A stretch of DNA of 64,000 nucleotides from VRUE01 sp963702175 (GCA_963702175.1 OY969721.1:62001-126000), one strand, 5' to 3'; numbered from the stretch's first letter, positions 8,335 through 17,797 are shown. Program-made: numbers and translations. Notes: a model not told the origin generated them from the sequence alone.

Positions 8335-9183
8335 GTGTATCGCAAGCAAGTACGCCGCCGTAGGGCGGTGCTGGCACTGCTGGTGCTCGGCTCCTTCGCC
8401 CTGCTCACTCTCACCTACGGGCAGAGCTCGAACGGGTTCCAGCGTGGCGTCAGCACCATCTTCAGCCCGCTCCAAACCGTCGCCGACCGGGCGCTGAAGC
8501 CCGCCCGTGACCTCGTCGACTGGTTCGACGAGACCTTCGAGGCACGCGGCGAGAACGAGCGGCTGAAGGCGCAGCTGCAGGAGGAGAGGGAGATGGCGGT
8601 GGCTGGGCAGGTGGCGCTGCAGGAGAACGCCCAGCTGCGCAAGCTGCTCGAGTTCGATCGCGGCCCAGTGCTCGCCTCCTCCGCCTATGAGTCGCTGACC
8701 GCGCGGGTGGTGGTGCGCTCGCCGACGATCTGGCACTCGACGGTGACGATCGACGTCGGCAGCGGCGACGGCGTCAGGGTCTGGGACCCGGTCGTCAGCG
8801 GCGATGGCCTGGTCGGCCGGATCTCCTCGGTCGAGGGCGGGACGGCCCAGGTGATGATGCTGACCGATCCCGCCAGTGCGATCTCGGCGAAGGTGGTGCC
8901 GGAGGGCGTCCAGGGCTTGGTCAGGCCGGAAATCGGCGATTTCGAGGAGCTCGTGCTCGACTTCATCGACTCGACCCAGCGCGTCCACCAGGGCCAGGAC
9001 GTGGTCACCTCCGGCTGGCGTGCCCAGGGGCTCGCCTCGCATTTCCCGCAGGGCCTGCCGATCGGCGAAGTGACCCGCGCCCCGGTGGAAGAACAGGAGG
9101 CTCGCCAGCGGGTCTACCTGCGTCCCTACGCCGACCTGCGCGACCTCGACTTCGTGCAGGTGTTGACGGGGGGCTCGCGTTGA
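8335..9183 (+). CDS. mreC: Rod shape-determining protein MreC
   Basis: Bitopic membrane protein that scaffolds the elongasome, about 282 aa. A basic N-terminus (YRKQVRRRRA) precedes one membrane segment (residues about 12-30). A coiled coil follows (ENERLKAQLQEEREMA, about 80-105), then the two-beta-barrel periplasmic MreC domain. The GTG at 8335 puts the basic residues directly before the membrane segment; upstream in-frame codons would overlap mreB. No clear Shine-Dalgarno, so translation probably depends on mreB. The stop overlaps the TTG start of mreD. Confidence 0.93.
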   Translation: MYRKQVRRRRAVLALLVLGSFALLTLTYGQSSNGFQRGVSTIFSPLQTVADRALKPARDLVDWFDETFEARGENERLKAQLQEEREMAVAGQVALQENAQLRKLLEFDRGPVLASSAYESLTARVVVRSPTIWHSTVTIDVGSGDGVRVWDPVVSGDGLVGRISSVEGGTAQVMMLTDPASAISAKVVPEGVQGLVRPEIGDFEELVLDFIDSTQRVHQGQDVVTSGWRAQGLASHFPQGLPIGEVTRAPVEEQEARQRVYLRPYADLRDLDFVQVLTGGSR

Positions 9184-9731
9184 TCCTGACCCCGAAGATC
9201 GTCGCCCGCATCGTCGCGATCGTGCTGATCGGCGTGCTGCTGCAGCTCTCGTTCTTCTCCCGAGTGGACCTCTTCCACGTCAGCCCTGACGTGCTGCCCG
9301 CCCTGGTCGTGGTTCTGGGCCTGCTCGGCGGCAGCATGACCGGCGCGGTGGTGGGCTTCTCGATCGGGTTCCTGGTCGATTGCCTGCTGGTCCAGCCATT
9401 GGGCGCCGGCTCGCTGGTCCTGCTCGGGACCGGCTATCTCGCCGGCATGTTCCGCGAGCGCTTCGAGTTCCACGGCCTGCTCGTCCCAGCCTTGCTCTGC
9501 ATGGGCCTGACCCTGTTCGCGGAGCTGGGGTACGCCGCGGTGGAGCTGCTGCTCGGCGTCGACTCGCCGGTCAGTCTGCTGGTGATCCGCGACATGCTGC
9601 TGAAGAGCGTCTACGCCTTCTTCCTCGGCGGGGCGATCTACCTCGGCGTGCGCCGGGTTCTGCGCCCGGCGCTGGTCGAGGAGCCGAAAGCGCCCCGCGA
9701 GCGGCAGGCGTCGATCCTGGGGGCGGGGTAG
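9180..9731 (+). CDS. mreD: Rod shape-determining protein MreD
   Basis: Integral membrane partner of MreC, 183 aa, with about five hydrophobic segments across residues 5-165 and a short basic tail. It has the usual small size and position. It starts with TTG overlapping the TGA of mreC (TTGA), so the two are translationally coupled. It abuts pbp2 with no spacer. Assignment rests on context and hydropathy because MreD is poorly conserved. Confidence 0.9.
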   Translation: MILTPKIVARIVAIVLIGVLLQLSFFSRVDLFHVSPDVLPALVVVLGLLGGSMTGAVVGFSIGFLVDCLLVQPLGAGSLVLLGTGYLAGMFRERFEFHGLLVPALLCMGLTLFAELGYAAVELLLGVDSPVSLLVIRDMLLKSVYAFFLGGAIYLGVRRVLRPALVEEPKAPRERQASILGAG

Positions 9732-11597
9732 ATGTACCTGCGCTCTGACGGTCGCGAACCCCAGATGAGCAACCGGCTGGCGCTCCGCATCGCGATCTTC
9801 GGCGGGGTCGCCCTGACCCTCTTCGTCATCCTCTTCGTCCGCCTCTGGCTGCTCCAGGTGGCATCCGGCGAGGAGCGCCTGGCCGAGGCGAACAGCAACC
9901 GCACCCGCGAGTTCCGCGGCCGCGCCCCGCGCGGCGAGATCCTCGACCGCGACGGAGAGGTCCTGGTCTCCAACCGCACGAGCCTGGCCCTGCAGCTCAA
10001 CCCGGCCAAACTGCCGGCGGACGAGGCCGAGCGTCGGCGCGAGCTAGAGGAGCTCGCCGAGCTGACCCACACGACCCTGCCGAAGGTCGAAGAGACGATC
10101 GACGAACAGGAAGAGATCTCGCCGGGGGCGCCGGTCACCCTGCGCCGCGACGTCGGCGACTACCTCGTCTACTACGTCGAGGAGAACCAGGAGCGCTTCC
10201 CGGGGGTCGCTGTGGAACGGGTCTTCGTCCGTCGCTACCCGCAGGGCATGCTGGCCGCGCACACGCTCGGCAGCGTCGGCGAGGTGAGTCCTAAGGAGCT
10301 GAAGGAAGCGCGCTTCCGCGGGGTCGAGCCCGGCGACCAGGTCGGCAAGGAAGGGGTCGAGGACACCTATGACGGCTTCCTGCGCGGCGTGCCGGGGCTG
10401 ACCCGGATCCAGGTCGACGCCTTCGGCCAACCGACGGCGGGCGGGCAGCTGGTCTCGCGCTCGCCGACTCCGGGCAAGAACATGCGGCTGACGATTGACC
10501 TCGACCTGCAGGAAGCCGGCGACGCCGCGCTCTCCGAACAGGGGCTGTACGGCGGCTACGTGGCGATGGACGTGCGCAACGGCGAGATCTTGGCGATGGG
10601 ATCGAACCCGAGCTTCGACCCGGCCGTTCTGACCCGTCCCCTGACCCAGAAACAGGTCAACGCGCTCTACCGCGACCCGGTCGCCTCGCCGCTGACCAAC
10701 CGTGCGATCGCCGGTGCCTACCCGACCGGGTCGACCTTCAAGCCGATCACCTCGATCGCGGCCCTGGCGAGCGGTGAGGTCACTCCGACCGAAACGATCT
10801 ATGACGACGGTGTCTTCACGCTCGGCGGCATTGACTTCAAAAACGCCGGCGGCGCCGCCCACGGGACGATCGCGATGCAGAGGGCGCTCGAGGTCTCCTC
10901 CGACGTCTTCTACTACACGCTCGGCGACCGGATGTACCCGGGTACGAAACTGCAGCAGTGGGCGCACAAGCTCGGCATCGGCAGGGAATCCGGCATCGAC
11001 GTTCCCGGTGAGCTGCCGGGCCTGCTGCCGACACCGGCTTGGCGCAACGAGCTCTACCGCGAAAAACTGACGGACCGCCCCTGGTCCGCGGGGGATAACG
11101 TCAACCTCTCGGTCGGCCAGGGCGACCTGCAGGCTGACCCCCTGCAGATGGCGATCGCCTACGCGACGATCGCCAACGGCGGCGAGGTGCCGCGCCCGCA
11201 CCTGGGTCTCCAGGTCGAAGACGCGGCGGGCCGGGTGCTGAGGGAAATGGAGTTCCCGTCCACCCGTCAGGTGCGGATCGACCCCGAGTGGCGCGACGTC
11301 ATCCTCGCCGGCCTGCACGACGCCGCCCAGTCCCCAGAAGGGACTTCCTACTCCGTCTTCGGCGGTTTTCCGGTCGATGTGGCGGGCAAGACCGGGACGG
11401 CGGAGCGCCCGCCGTACGAGGATCAGTCATGGTATGTGGTGCTTGCTCCCTATCCCGACCCGGAGATCGTCGTCGCAGTGACCTTCGAGCAGGGCGGGTT
11501 CGGCGCCGACACCGCCGCGCCGGCTGCCCTCAAGATCCTCTCTGAGCACTTCCACAAAAAGGCCGCCCAGGTCGAATCCGGGGCGGCAATCGAGTGA
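9732..11597 (+). CDS. mrdA: Penicillin-binding protein 2 (class B transpeptidase)
   Basis: Elongation-specific D,D-transpeptidase that crosslinks peptidoglycan with RodA. 621 aa: cytoplasmic N-terminus, one membrane helix (about residues 20-40), PBP dimerisation domain, then the transpeptidase domain. The catalytic SxxK is STFK in PTGSTFKP (near residue 335), the SxN-type motif is SSD in VSSDVFYY, and the KTG motif is AGKTGTAE near 555. ATG 9732 follows directly on the mreD stop; a second in-frame ATG at 9765 (MSNRLALRIA) is an equally possible start. The downstream partner is rodA. Confidence 0.96.
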   Translation: MYLRSDGREPQMSNRLALRIAIFGGVALTLFVILFVRLWLLQVASGEERLAEANSNRTREFRGRAPRGEILDRDGEVLVSNRTSLALQLNPAKLPADEAERRRELEELAELTHTTLPKVEETIDEQEEISPGAPVTLRRDVGDYLVYYVEENQERFPGVAVERVFVRRYPQGMLAAHTLGSVGEVSPKELKEARFRGVEPGDQVGKEGVEDTYDGFLRGVPGLTRIQVDAFGQPTAGGQLVSRSPTPGKNMRLTIDLDLQEAGDAALSEQGLYGGYVAMDVRNGEILAMGSNPSFDPAVLTRPLTQKQVNALYRDPVASPLTNRAIAGAYPTGSTFKPITSIAALASGEVTPTETIYDDGVFTLGGIDFKNAGGAAHGTIAMQRALEVSSDVFYYTLGDRMYPGTKLQQWAHKLGIGRESGIDVPGELPGLLPTPAWRNELYREKLTDRPWSAGDNVNLSVGQGDLQADPLQMAIAYATIANGGEVPRPHLGLQVEDAAGRVLREMEFPSTRQVRIDPEWRDVILAGLHDAAQSPEGTSYSVFGGFPVDVAGKTGTAERPPYEDQSWYVVLAPYPDPEIVVAVTFEQGGFGADTAAPAALKILSEHFHKKAAQVESGAAIE

Positions 11598-11616
11598 TGG
11601 GCAGGAGCACGCGCTG

Positions 11617-12813
11617 ATGTACGCGACACGCACCCGACAGGCCCGCCCCGAGGCATTCGCCGTCCGCCCCAGCATCGCGGAGCGCCTCGGGCTGCCCTAC
11701 ATGGACGGCACCCTGGCGCTCTCCGCCGTCGTCCTGGCGGTCTTCAGCGTCTTCACCCTGAGCCAGGCGACGGCGGAGGACGTGCCGGGCAGCCCCAACT
11801 ACTTTGTCGACCGCCAGGCGATCTACGCCGGCTTCGGCATTGTCGGCATGTACCTGCTGACGCGGATCGACTACTCGCGCTTCCGCGAGTTGCGGGTCGG
11901 CATCTACACCTTCCTCTGCGTCAGCATCTCGCTCGTCTTCGTCTTCGGCTTCGCGGCGCGCGGATCGCGGCGCGCCTTCGATCTTCCCTTCTTCAGCTTT
12001 CAGCCATCCGAGCTCGGCAAGCTCCTGCTGGTGCTTGCGCTCGCCGGGTTCGTCATCGATGGCGCCAGGCGCGGATCGGAGGTGCAGCGCACGGTGCGCT
12101 ACCTCTGCCTCGGCCTGGCTCCGGCTGCGCTCGTTTTCCTGCAGCCAGACCTCGGCACCTCTCTGGTGTTCGTGGTCGTCACGCTCGCCGTGATGTACGT
12201 GGGGGGCGTCCCCTGGACGCACTTCGCGGTGATCGGCAGCGTTCTCGCCGCGCTCGTGACGGTCGTCCTGGTGGTTGCTCCGGCAGCGGGGGTTCCCCTG
12301 CTAAAGGGCTACCAGGAGGAAAGACTGACGTCTTTCCTCGACCCCGCAGATGACCCGAGCGGCGCGGGCTATCAACAAGATCAATCGCAGACCGCCATCG
12401 GCTCGGGGCAGTTGACCGGGCGCGGCGACCATGCGACACAGACGCGGCTCGACTTCGTCCCCGAGCGGCACACCGACTTCATCTTCGCGGTGATCGGTGA
12501 GCGCTACGGATTCGCCGGCGCCGCGTTCGTCCTATCCCTCTACGCCCTGCTGATCTGGCGGGCGCTTCGGATCGTGACGCTCTCAAAGAACTCGTACGGG
12601 ACCCTCGTGGCCGGCGGCATTGCCGCCATGCTGCTCTTCCAGGTCTTCGTCAACGTTGGGATGAATCTCGGGATCATGCCGATCACCGGGATACCCTTGC
12701 CGCTGTTGAGCTACGGAGGTTCCTCCGTGCTCGCAACCTTTCTGGCGGTAGGGGTCCTGCAGAGCATTCACATGCAAGCGCGGCTCAGTCAGAAAGGCGG
12801 GTTTGCCTGGTGA
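11617..12813 (+). CDS. rodA: SEDS-family peptidoglycan glycosyltransferase RodA/FtsW
   Basis: Polytopic membrane enzyme that polymerises lipid II during elongation. 398 aa with about ten membrane segments. Typical SEDS motifs are seen: QPSELGKL, LLKGYQEERL, and near the C-terminus GMNLGIMPITGIPLPLLSYGG. I call it RodA rather than FtsW because it sits beside MreBCD and PBP2. It starts 19 nt after pbp2. Confidence 0.95.
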   Translation: MYATRTRQARPEAFAVRPSIAERLGLPYMDGTLALSAVVLAVFSVFTLSQATAEDVPGSPNYFVDRQAIYAGFGIVGMYLLTRIDYSRFRELRVGIYTFLCVSISLVFVFGFAARGSRRAFDLPFFSFQPSELGKLLLVLALAGFVIDGARRGSEVQRTVRYLCLGLAPAALVFLQPDLGTSLVFVVVTLAVMYVGGVPWTHFAVIGSVLAALVTVVLVVAPAAGVPLLKGYQEERLTSFLDPADDPSGAGYQQDQSQTAIGSGQLTGRGDHATQTRLDFVPERHTDFIFAVIGERYGFAGAAFVLSLYALLIWRALRIVTLSKNSYGTLVAGGIAAMLLFQVFVNVGMNLGIMPITGIPLPLLSYGGSSVLATFLAVGVLQSIHMQARLSQKGGFAW

Positions 12814-12864
12814 CTCCCCGTGGAGTGCCAGTCATGCGTAACTACTCTGAACTGAGCTGAATCA

Positions 12865-14727
12865 ATGAAAAAGACAATCCTGGTCTCCGCCGATCGCGGC
12901 GAGACCCGCGTGGCCGTCCTCGAGTCGAAAACGAAAGGCGGCAAACGCAAAGTGGCGGAGCTCTACATAGAGCGCCGTGGCCGACGCTCGATCGTCGGCA
13001 ACATCTACAAGGGGAAGGTCGACAATGTCCTTCCCGGCATGGAGGCCGCCTTCGTCGACATCGGCCTTGAGCGCAACGGCTTCCTGCACGTCGACGAGAT
13101 CGTCCTGCCCAGCGGCGAGCAGGCCCCGCGGCGCGGCCGCGGCAAAGGAAGCCGCATCGACGAGCTGATCAAACCCGGTCAGGAGATAGTCGTCCAGGTG
13201 GTGAAGGACCCGCTGAAGACGAAGGGCGCACGGCTCTCGATGAACACCTCGATCGCCGGTCGCTACCTCGTCTACGCGCCGCAGGGCAGCGGTGTCGGGG
13301 CCAGTCGCAGGCTCTCGGGCTCCGAGCGCGACCGGCTGCGCAAGATGGTCGACCGCGTCCACAAAAAAGGCGAAGGGGGCCTGATCATCCGCACCGCGGC
13401 GCACGGCGCGAAAAAAGCCGACTTCGTGCGGGAGATCGGCTACCTGAAAAGACTGAGCGAGGTGCTGGAGCGGCGCACCGAGGAGACCGAGGCGCCCGAC
13501 CTCGTCTTCCAGGAGGCGGACCTGCCGGTGCGGGTCCTGCGCGACGTCTTCCTCAGTGACTTCGAGAAGGCGATCATCGACTCCCAGAAGCAGTTCGAGC
13601 GGGTCACCAGCTTCTTCCAGCGCACCGCGCCGGAGTTGGTCGACGGGGTCGAGCTCTACGAGGGCCGCAAGCCGCTGTTCGAGAAATGGGGAATCGATAA
13701 GGAGATCGAGTCGACCCTGAGCCGGCGGGTCGACCTGCCCTCCGGCGGCTACCTGATGATCGACTACGCCGAGGCGCTGACCGTGATCGACATCAACAGC
13801 GGCAGCTTCACCGGTCGCGGCAAAGGTGGGCTCGAGGAGACGATCACCCGGGTCAACACCGAGGCGGCGGAGGAGACGGTGCGCCAGCTGCGCCTGCGCG
13901 ACATCGGCGGCATCATCGTGATCGATTTCATCGACATGGCACGGGCGCGCAACCGCGACAAAGTGCTGAAAACGCTGCGCAAGGCGCTCGACACCGACAA
14001 GTCGAAGAGCTACGTGGTCGAGGTCTCGCCGCTCGGCCTGGTCGAGATGACCCGGCAGAACGTCACCGACGGGGTGCGCGAGATCCTCACCGCCCCCTGC
14101 CCGACCTGCGAGGGCGAGGCTGTCGTCCTCTCGGCCGAGACGGTGGCGCTGGACGGGATGCGCAGGCTGCCCGACATCGCGATCGGCGCCGGCGATGCCG
14201 AGGCGTTGCTGCTGCGGGTCAACCCCAAAGTGGCGGCGGAGCTGATCGATCCCGAGAGCGGCTTGGCCGAGCTCGAGGCCGAGACCGGCAAGCAGTTCCA
14301 CTTCGAGGGCGGCGAGGCGCTGCCGATCCAGACCTTCGAGCTGGTCGAAGCGGGGACGCGCGCCGAGATCGAGGAGCGGGCGCTGCCGTTCAAGGTCGGC
14401 GAGGAGGTGCTGGTCAAGATCGACGAGCCGCACATGTACAACCCGGACGACGCGATTGCCCGGGTCGACTCCTACATCGTCAGCGTCACCGGCGGCGGCC
14501 CCTTCGTCGGGGAGCGCAAGCTGGTGCGGATCGAGCGGGTCGAGCGGGCTGCCGCGGTGGCCTCGCTGCCGGGGGTCGAGGTTGGCAACGGGGCGTCTGG
14601 AGGCGACGCGAACGGCGATTCGAACGGGTCCCAGCTAGAATCCGCCGCCTCGCGCAGTAGCCGTCGTGGCCGCAGGGGCGGTCGCGGACGGTCGCGCCCC
14701 ACCGAGCAGAGCGGCAAGGACAAATGA
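12865..14727 (+). CDS. rng: Ribonuclease E/G family endoribonuclease
   Basis: Endoribonuclease of the Rne/Rng family for rRNA maturation and mRNA decay. 620 aa. Visible parts are the S1-type RNA-binding domain (GNIYKGKVDNVLPGMEAAFV), the catalytic DNase I-like core with acidic motifs DINSGSFTG and IVIDFIDM, and the zinc-link CPTC near residue 412. A C-terminal TRAM-like segment follows (FKVGEEVLVKIDEPH), then an Arg/Gly-rich tail. It lacks the long disordered degradosome scaffold of E. coli RNase E. The last 4 nt overlap rplU. RNase E/G upstream of rplU-rpmA-obgE is a widespread arrangement. Confidence 0.93.
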   Translation: MKKTILVSADRGETRVAVLESKTKGGKRKVAELYIERRGRRSIVGNIYKGKVDNVLPGMEAAFVDIGLERNGFLHVDEIVLPSGEQAPRRGRGKGSRIDELIKPGQEIVVQVVKDPLKTKGARLSMNTSIAGRYLVYAPQGSGVGASRRLSGSERDRLRKMVDRVHKKGEGGLIIRTAAHGAKKADFVREIGYLKRLSEVLERRTEETEAPDLVFQEADLPVRVLRDVFLSDFEKAIIDSQKQFERVTSFFQRTAPELVDGVELYEGRKPLFEKWGIDKEIESTLSRRVDLPSGGYLMIDYAEALTVIDINSGSFTGRGKGGLEETITRVNTEAAEETVRQLRLRDIGGIIVIDFIDMARARNRDKVLKTLRKALDTDKSKSYVVEVSPLGLVEMTRQNVTDGVREILTAPCPTCEGEAVVLSAETVALDGMRRLPDIAIGAGDAEALLLRVNPKVAAELIDPESGLAELEAETGKQFHFEGGEALPIQTFELVEAGTRAEIEERALPFKVGEEVLVKIDEPHMYNPDDAIARVDSYIVSVTGGGPFVGERKLVRIERVERAAAVASLPGVEVGNGASGGDANGDSNGSQLESAASRSSRRGRRGGRGRSRPTEQSGKDK

Positions 14728-15095
14728 GCACGTACGCAGTCATCGAGAGCGGAGGCAAGCAGTACAAGGTCGAGAAGGGCAGCTCGCTGCTCGTCGATCG
14801 CCTCAGCGCCGAAGAGGGCGACAAGGTCGCCTTGCGTGCCGTGATGTTCCGCGACAAGGAGGTCGTCGCCGAGCCGAAGGAGCTGGAGAAGGTGAAGGTC
14901 GAGGCGACCGTCGCCGAGCACCTGCGCGGGCCGAAGATCAAGGTCTTCAAGTACAAGCCGAAGAAGGGCTACCGGCGGCGCGCCGGGCATCGCTCGGAGC
15001 TGACCAGGCTCGAGGTGGTCGAGGTGAAGATGGGGGCGGCGAAAAAAGCCAAAGCCAAAAAAGCTGCGAAAAAGGAGGCTGGAGATGGCTCATAA
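14724..15095 (+). CDS. rplU: 50S ribosomal protein L21
   Basis: Large-subunit protein that binds 23S rRNA. 123 aa; the L21 core (YAVIESGGKQYKVEKG at the start, HRSELTRLEVVEV near the end) fills about 102 residues. A Lys/Ala-rich tail of about 20 residues (KKAKAKKAAKK) is an extension over the E. coli length. The ATG overlaps the rng stop (ATGA), and the 3' end overlaps rpmA by 11 nt, so the three genes form one translational unit. Confidence 0.97.
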   Translation: MSTYAVIESGGKQYKVEKGSSLLVDRLSAEEGDKVALRAVMFRDKEVVAEPKELEKVKVEATVAEHLRGPKIKVFKYKPKKGYRRRAGHRSELTRLEVVEVKMGAAKKAKAKKAAKKEAGDGS

Positions 15096-15339
15096 GAAGG
15101 GACTCGGATCCAGCCGCAACGGGCGCGAATCCAACCCCAACATGCTCGGGGTCAAGGTGTTCGCGGGCGAGCGGGTGAGCGGCGGCGAGATCATCGTGCG
15201 CCAGCGCGGCACGCGGTTCTGGCCCGGCGACGGAACAGGCCTCGGGCGCGATCACACGATCTTCGCGAAGCGTGCCGGCACTGTCGACTTCAAGCCTTCC
15301 CGCAAGGGCCGCACGATCAGCGTTCTCGCAGAGGACTAA
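15085..15339 (+). CDS. rpmA: 50S ribosomal protein L27
   Basis: L27 reaches the peptidyl-transferase centre with its N-terminal tail. 84 aa, normal size. It begins MAHKKGLGSSRNGRES, the uncleaved type of N-terminus (no Firmicutes-style pre-sequence), and contains the conserved RQRGTRFWPG and GRDHTIFA. AAAGGAGG is placed well before the ATG inside the rplU coding end. The stop is followed within 10 nt by a 119-bp palindromic element, which may end or stabilise the transcript. Confidence 0.97.
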   Translation: MAHKKGLGSSRNGRESNPNMLGVKVFAGERVSGGEIIVRQRGTRFWPGDGTGLGRDHTIFAKRAGTVDFKPSRKGRTISVLAED

Positions 15340-15348
15340 AGCGTCTGG

Positions 15349-15467
15349 GAGGGGCCGGGGTGCCCCTCCTGCTTGCTGGGTTTCTCGCCTGATGCGTTTG
15401 CGGCTGCCGTTGGAGTTGGTGGGGCGAGAAACAGGACGCCGCTGCTGGAGGGGCACCCCGGCCCCTC
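15349..15467 (+). repeat. Palindromic element family D, copy 2 (between rpmA and obgE)
   Basis: Perfect 21-bp outer arms (15349-15369 and 15447-15467) and perfect 10-bp inner arms (15380-15389 and 15423-15432). Spacers of 10 and 14 nt and a 33-nt loop equal those of copy 1 at 6409-6523. The arm sequences share nothing obvious with copy 1, so geometry rather than sequence is kept. Confidence 0.85.
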
Positions 15468-15520
15468 ATCACAGCTACCGATTGTCGAATTTCATCCGCA
15501 TAGCGAACGAAAGTCGACAC

Positions 15521-15526
15521 TAGGCT
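15521..15526 (+). promoter_or_regulatory. Candidate -10 hexamer TAGGCT of obgE
   Basis: TAGGCT ends 7 nt before the obgE ATG, the leaderless spacing seen at many genes here. It lies in the AT-richer stretch after the palindromic element. Confidence 0.5.
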
Positions 15527-15533
15527 GAGAGCG

Positions 15534-16841
15534 ATGGATGATCGGGCGAAGATTTGGGTTGAGGGCGGTGCGGGTGGGAGCGGGTGCATCTCGTTTCGGC
15601 GGGAGGCGCATGTTCCTCGGGGTGGGCCCGATGGGGGCGATGGTGGGCACGGCGGGGACGTTGTGCTGGTCTGCGATGCATCGAAGCGCGATCTAGCTGC
15701 CTTGAGAGGAAGCAAGCACTTCCGGGGTGGAAAGGGTCGCCATGGGGAAGGGTCTAACCGGCACGGTGCTCGCGGGGAGGACCGGGAGATCCCCGTGCCG
15801 GCGGGAACGCAGGCGGAAGCCGTGGACGGGAGCCGGATCGACCTGGTCGAGGCAGGACAGCGGGCTGTGGTCGCGCACGGGGGTCGTGGCGGGCACGGGA
15901 ACAAGCGGTTCGCCAACTCGACCAGGCAGGCGCCCCGCTTTGCCGAGCAAGGCGGCGGGGGCGAGGAGGGATGGATCGAGTTGCGGTTGAAGCTGCTCGC
16001 CGACGTCGGGTTGGTCGGGCTGCCCAACGCTGGCAAGTCCTCGCTGCTGGGCAGGTTGACCAGGGCGGCGCCGAAGGTCGCCGATTACCCCTTCACGACG
16101 CTCTCGCCGGTACTGGGGACGATCGACGGCGAGGACCGCCAGGCGGTCGTCGCTGACATCCCTGGGTTGATCGAGGGGGCGGCCGAGGGCGCCGGCCTTG
16201 GCCACGAGTTCCTCGCCCACGTCGAGCGCTGCTCGATGCTCGTTCACCTGGTCGACCTGGCACCGCTCGAGGGCGAGCCGGCGGCGAACTACGAGGCGGT
16301 GCGGGGCGAGCTGGGCTCGTATGGCGCCGGCCTCGACCACCTGCCCGAGTTGGTCGTGCTCTCGAAGCGCGACCTGCTGCCGGCAGAGGAGGTTGCGGCG
16401 GCGGTCGTCGAGTGGGAGGAGCGCCTGGCGGGACAAGCCCTCGGTGTGCTGGCCCTCTCCTCCGCGACCGGCGAGGGCATCGAGGAGCTGTGCGCTCGCA
16501 TCCTCACCGAGCTACCGCAGGAGCCCAGCAAGGCGGCGGTGCCGGAGCACGCTGGCGCAGGGACGGCGACGCCGGCCGAATTCGAGGTCGAGCACCGCGT
16601 CTACCGGCCCGTGGGCGAGGGCGGCTACTCGGTCGAGCGCGAGGGGGACGGTGGCTTCCGGGTGCTGGGTCGCGGCGTCGAGCTGCTGGTCGAGCGCCAC
16701 GATCTCGCTAACGAGGAAGCGCTCGCCTACCTCGAGCAGCGGCTCACCGAGATCGGGGTCGTCGCCGCGTTGCGCGCCGCCGGTTTCGAGCCCGGCGACG
16801 ACGTCCGCATCGGCGAGCATGAGTTCGAGCTATTCCCGTAG
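15534..16841 (+). CDS. obgE: GTPase Obg
   Basis: Ribosome-assembly and stress GTPase, 435 aa with three domains. The glycine-rich Obg fold covers about residues 1-155 (KIWVEGGAGGSGCISFRRE). The G domain has G1 GLPNAGKSS, G3 DIPGLIEGA and a G4-equivalent SKRD. The C-terminal OCT domain covers about 350-430. The start is fixed by homology. It has its own TAnnnT promoter-like site after the rpmA palindrome. The 3' end overlaps the convergent nitrilase gene by 12 nt. Confidence 0.97.
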   Translation: MDDRAKIWVEGGAGGSGCISFRREAHVPRGGPDGGDGGHGGDVVLVCDASKRDLAALRGSKHFRGGKGRHGEGSNRHGARGEDREIPVPAGTQAEAVDGSRIDLVEAGQRAVVAHGGRGGHGNKRFANSTRQAPRFAEQGGGGEEGWIELRLKLLADVGLVGLPNAGKSSLLGRLTRAAPKVADYPFTTLSPVLGTIDGEDRQAVVADIPGLIEGAAEGAGLGHEFLAHVERCSMLVHLVDLAPLEGEPAANYEAVRGELGSYGAGLDHLPELVVLSKRDLLPAEEVAAAVVEWEERLAGQALGVLALSSATGEGIEELCARILTELPQEPSKAAVPEHAGAGTATPAEFEVEHRVYRPVGEGGYSVEREGDGGFRVLGRGVELLVERHDLANEEALAYLEQRLTEIGVVAALRAAGFEPGDDVRIGEHEFELFP

Positions 16842-17738
16842 GGCCTCTTTGAGCAGCACGTCGGCGCGGCTGTAGTGCCCGACCGAGTCGAACCAACGCT
16901 TGGCACTGAGACCGGTCCGCAGGTCGCAATCGGCGAACACCATTCCCTCCTCGCCGTAGAGCGGCCCGGCGATCACCTCGCCCCAGGTGGGCTCGACGAT
17001 CGCGGCGCCTCCCCGCCCGAACGTCTCCCGCTCGGGCAGCTCGACCGGGAAGTCTTCGGGGAAGGCCGCCCGCGGGATGAACTGCGGCGCCGAGACGACG
17101 AAGGCGCCCGACTCGATCGCGACGTGGCGCATGCTGGCGAGCCAGCCGTCGGAATCGTCAGCGGTTGGCGCCACCCAGATCTGCGGCCCGGACCGGTACA
17201 TCGCGTAGCGCGCCAGGGGCATCCTGTTCTCCCAGCAGATCAGCCCGCCGATCGTGCCCAGTGGGGTCTGCGCTGCGATCAGGTCGTCGCCGTCGCCGAT
17301 CCCGTGGAAGAGCCGCTCGTGGTGGGTCGGCATCAGCTTGCGGTGCTTCCAGGCGATGCCCTCCGGGCCGATCAGGACGAGCGTGTTGTAGAGCGACCCG
17401 GGCCGCTCGGACTCGCGCTCGTTGACGCCGATCGCGCAGTGCGCGCCGGTTCGCTCGCAGGCTGCCACCAGCTGGTCCGTGAGTGGACCGGGGACGTCGA
17501 CCGAGTTCTCCCAGAGCCGCTCCCAGAGCTCGTCGAAGCCGGAGAAGCTCGCCGCCGGGGCGGCCCAGGACTGGGAGGGGTAGAGGGGGACGAACGCCTC
17601 CGGCAGGACGACGAGCTCGGCGCCATCCCCGGCGGCGTCTTCGATCAGCCCAACCGCCTTCTCGATCGACGCCTGGGCATCGAGGATTGCCGGAGTCGCC
17701 TGCACCGCCGCCACCCGCACCGTCCTCAGCTCGGCCAT
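16830..17738 (-). CDS. Nitrilase-branch carbon-nitrogen hydrolase
   Basis: C-N hydrolase superfamily enzyme, 302 aa. The catalytic triad is visible: Glu in VVLPEAFVP, Lys in WKHRKLMPTHHER and Cys in GGLICWENRMPL. The CWEN and HRK-PTHHER signatures point to the nitrilase branch (nitriles to acid plus ammonia) rather than the amidase branches; the substrate is unknown. I chose the internal Met at 17738 (MAELRTVRVAAVQA), which matches the family start, over an upstream extension to 17798. It is the only minus-strand gene in a 16-kb block and separates obgE from proB, unlike the usual obgE-proB-proA order, so it is probably an insertion. Confidence 0.88.
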   Translation of the reverse strand: MAELRTVRVAAVQATPAILDAQASIEKAVGLIEDAAGDGAELVVLPEAFVPLYPSQSWAAPAASFSGFDELWERLWENSVDVPGPLTDQLVAACERTGAHCAIGVNERESERPGSLYNTLVLIGPEGIAWKHRKLMPTHHERLFHGIGDGDDLIAAQTPLGTIGGLICWENRMPLARYAMYRSGPQIWVAPTADDSDGWLASMRHVAIESGAFVVSAPQFIPRAAFPEDFPVELPERETFGRGGAAIVEPTWGEVIAGPLYGEEGMVFADCDLRTGLSAKRWFDSVGHYSRADVLLKEALRE

Positions 17739-17797
17739 CGCGGCAGCATCGCGCAAAGTCACCGGCTGTACAACCGGCTGTGGGCCCAGGGCCTTCA

